In this document: in pieces, positions 5,264 through 5,284 of the stretch
How the letters are laid out: each line of letters opens with the position of its first letter
Position numbering within the stretch: position 1 is the stretch's first letter
NCBI GenBank assembly: GCA_031255495.1
Contig: JAIRSK010000045.1
Location: 1 to 5,284 of the forward strand
Reading direction: 5' to 3'
Source of the DNA: Endomicrobiellum devescovinae
GTDB taxonomy: Bacteria > Elusimicrobiota > Endomicrobiia > Endomicrobiales > Endomicrobiaceae
Length of the DNA stretch: 5,284 nucleotides
Notes under the pieces: model-generated
The model's database searches: none
What the model was told of the DNA's origin: nothing
The model's input: only the letters and a program-made list of their open reading frames with translations
Position numbers and translations under genes: made by a program

Positions 5264-5284
5264 ATGTTATGAATTTGCAGACAA

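Larger units (their letters stand above)
4906..5284. other. Gene-free region upstream of hxlR
   Basis: I see no protein-coding gene in these 379 bases. The left part (to about 5177) is very AT-rich and holds the hxlR promoter, a dyad, an AT-only palindrome and a tandem repeat. From about 5178 the composition changes sharply to a GC-richer, foldable block that continues to the right edge. Short open frames in that block (plus strand 5181-5261; minus strand 5282-5193) have no start with a ribosome site and no recognisable motif. Confidence 0.6.

Noticed and set aside
5193..5282. A minus-strand open frame entering from the right edge and ending at TAA (5195-5193) could be the 3' end of a gene.
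   Set aside because: It covers less than 30 codons, is rich in Ser and Gln without a recognisable motif, and overlaps the strongly foldable GC-rich block.
5165..5284. Possible 6S RNA: an apical hairpin followed by CTTAAAAC-GC recalls the stretch after the terminal loop of E. coli 6S RNA.
   Set aside because: The CTTA here pairs within the hairpin itself, no matching 5' half of a long bubble-containing rod is visible upstream, and the shared string is short.
5269..5284. A plus-strand ATG at 5269 could begin a gene running off the window.
   Set aside because: Only five codons are visible and no convincing ribosome-binding site precedes it.
1..5284. CRISPR arrays, tRNA or rRNA genes, insertion sequences and phage attachment sites.
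   Set aside because: I saw no regularly spaced long repeats, no tRNA arms or conserved rRNA segments, no transposase, and no terminal inverted repeats with target duplications.

Overview
The window is AT-rich (about one third G+C by eye), with strong Shine-Dalgarno sites and tightly packed genes, all on the minus strand. It reads from right to left as an hxlR-type regulator, an Fe-S scaffold gene (nfu), then a compact amino-acid cluster: thrB (homoserine kinase), lysC (aspartokinase), a very short type IV pilin-like gene, and cimA (citramalate synthase, whose last codon lies at or just past the left edge). The organism is bacterial. The cysteine-rich homoserine kinase, the citramalate route to isoleucine and the low G+C fit an anaerobe. 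The lysC/cimA neighbourhood is also known from Geobacter-like bacteria, and a stray pilin-like gene among metabolic genes recalls Elusimicrobiota such as Elusimicrobium or Endomicrobium. That assignment is an inference from memory, not a demonstrated match.

Region 1-3997 (minus strand) is the amino-acid cluster. ThrB phosphorylates homoserine towards threonine, LysC makes aspartyl phosphate for the whole aspartate family, and CimA joins pyruvate and acetyl-CoA to start isoleucine synthesis without threonine deaminase. Gaps are 39 nt (thrB-lysC), 8 nt (lysC-pilin) and 1 nt (pilin-cimA), so the last three genes are probably translationally coupled. Start codons upstream of the best ribosome-binding sites were rejected for lysC (start moved to 3046) and thrB (moved to 3997). 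LysC also carries an in-frame internal start at 2296 with a near-perfect AGGAGG site. This predicts a separate 160-residue regulatory beta subunit, as in Bacillus and Corynebacterium aspartokinases.

Region 4004-4905 holds a 150-nt spacer with no clear terminator, the 75-residue Nfu-type scaffold, a 191-nt leader with a good TATAAT promoter flanked by an inverted repeat and followed by a perfect 16-bp palindrome, and the hxlR regulator.

Region 4906-5284 has no supportable gene. It contains the hxlR promoter with a dyad between it and the start codon, an AT-only palindrome, a tandem 11-bp-spaced AACTGTAA repeat on the plus strand, and a sharply GC-richer block (54% G+C by hand count over 5181-5260). 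In that block one arm can pair with either of two downstream arms. This is the best candidate for an undescribed structured RNA or dispersed repeat, but it runs close to the window edge and cannot be resolved here.
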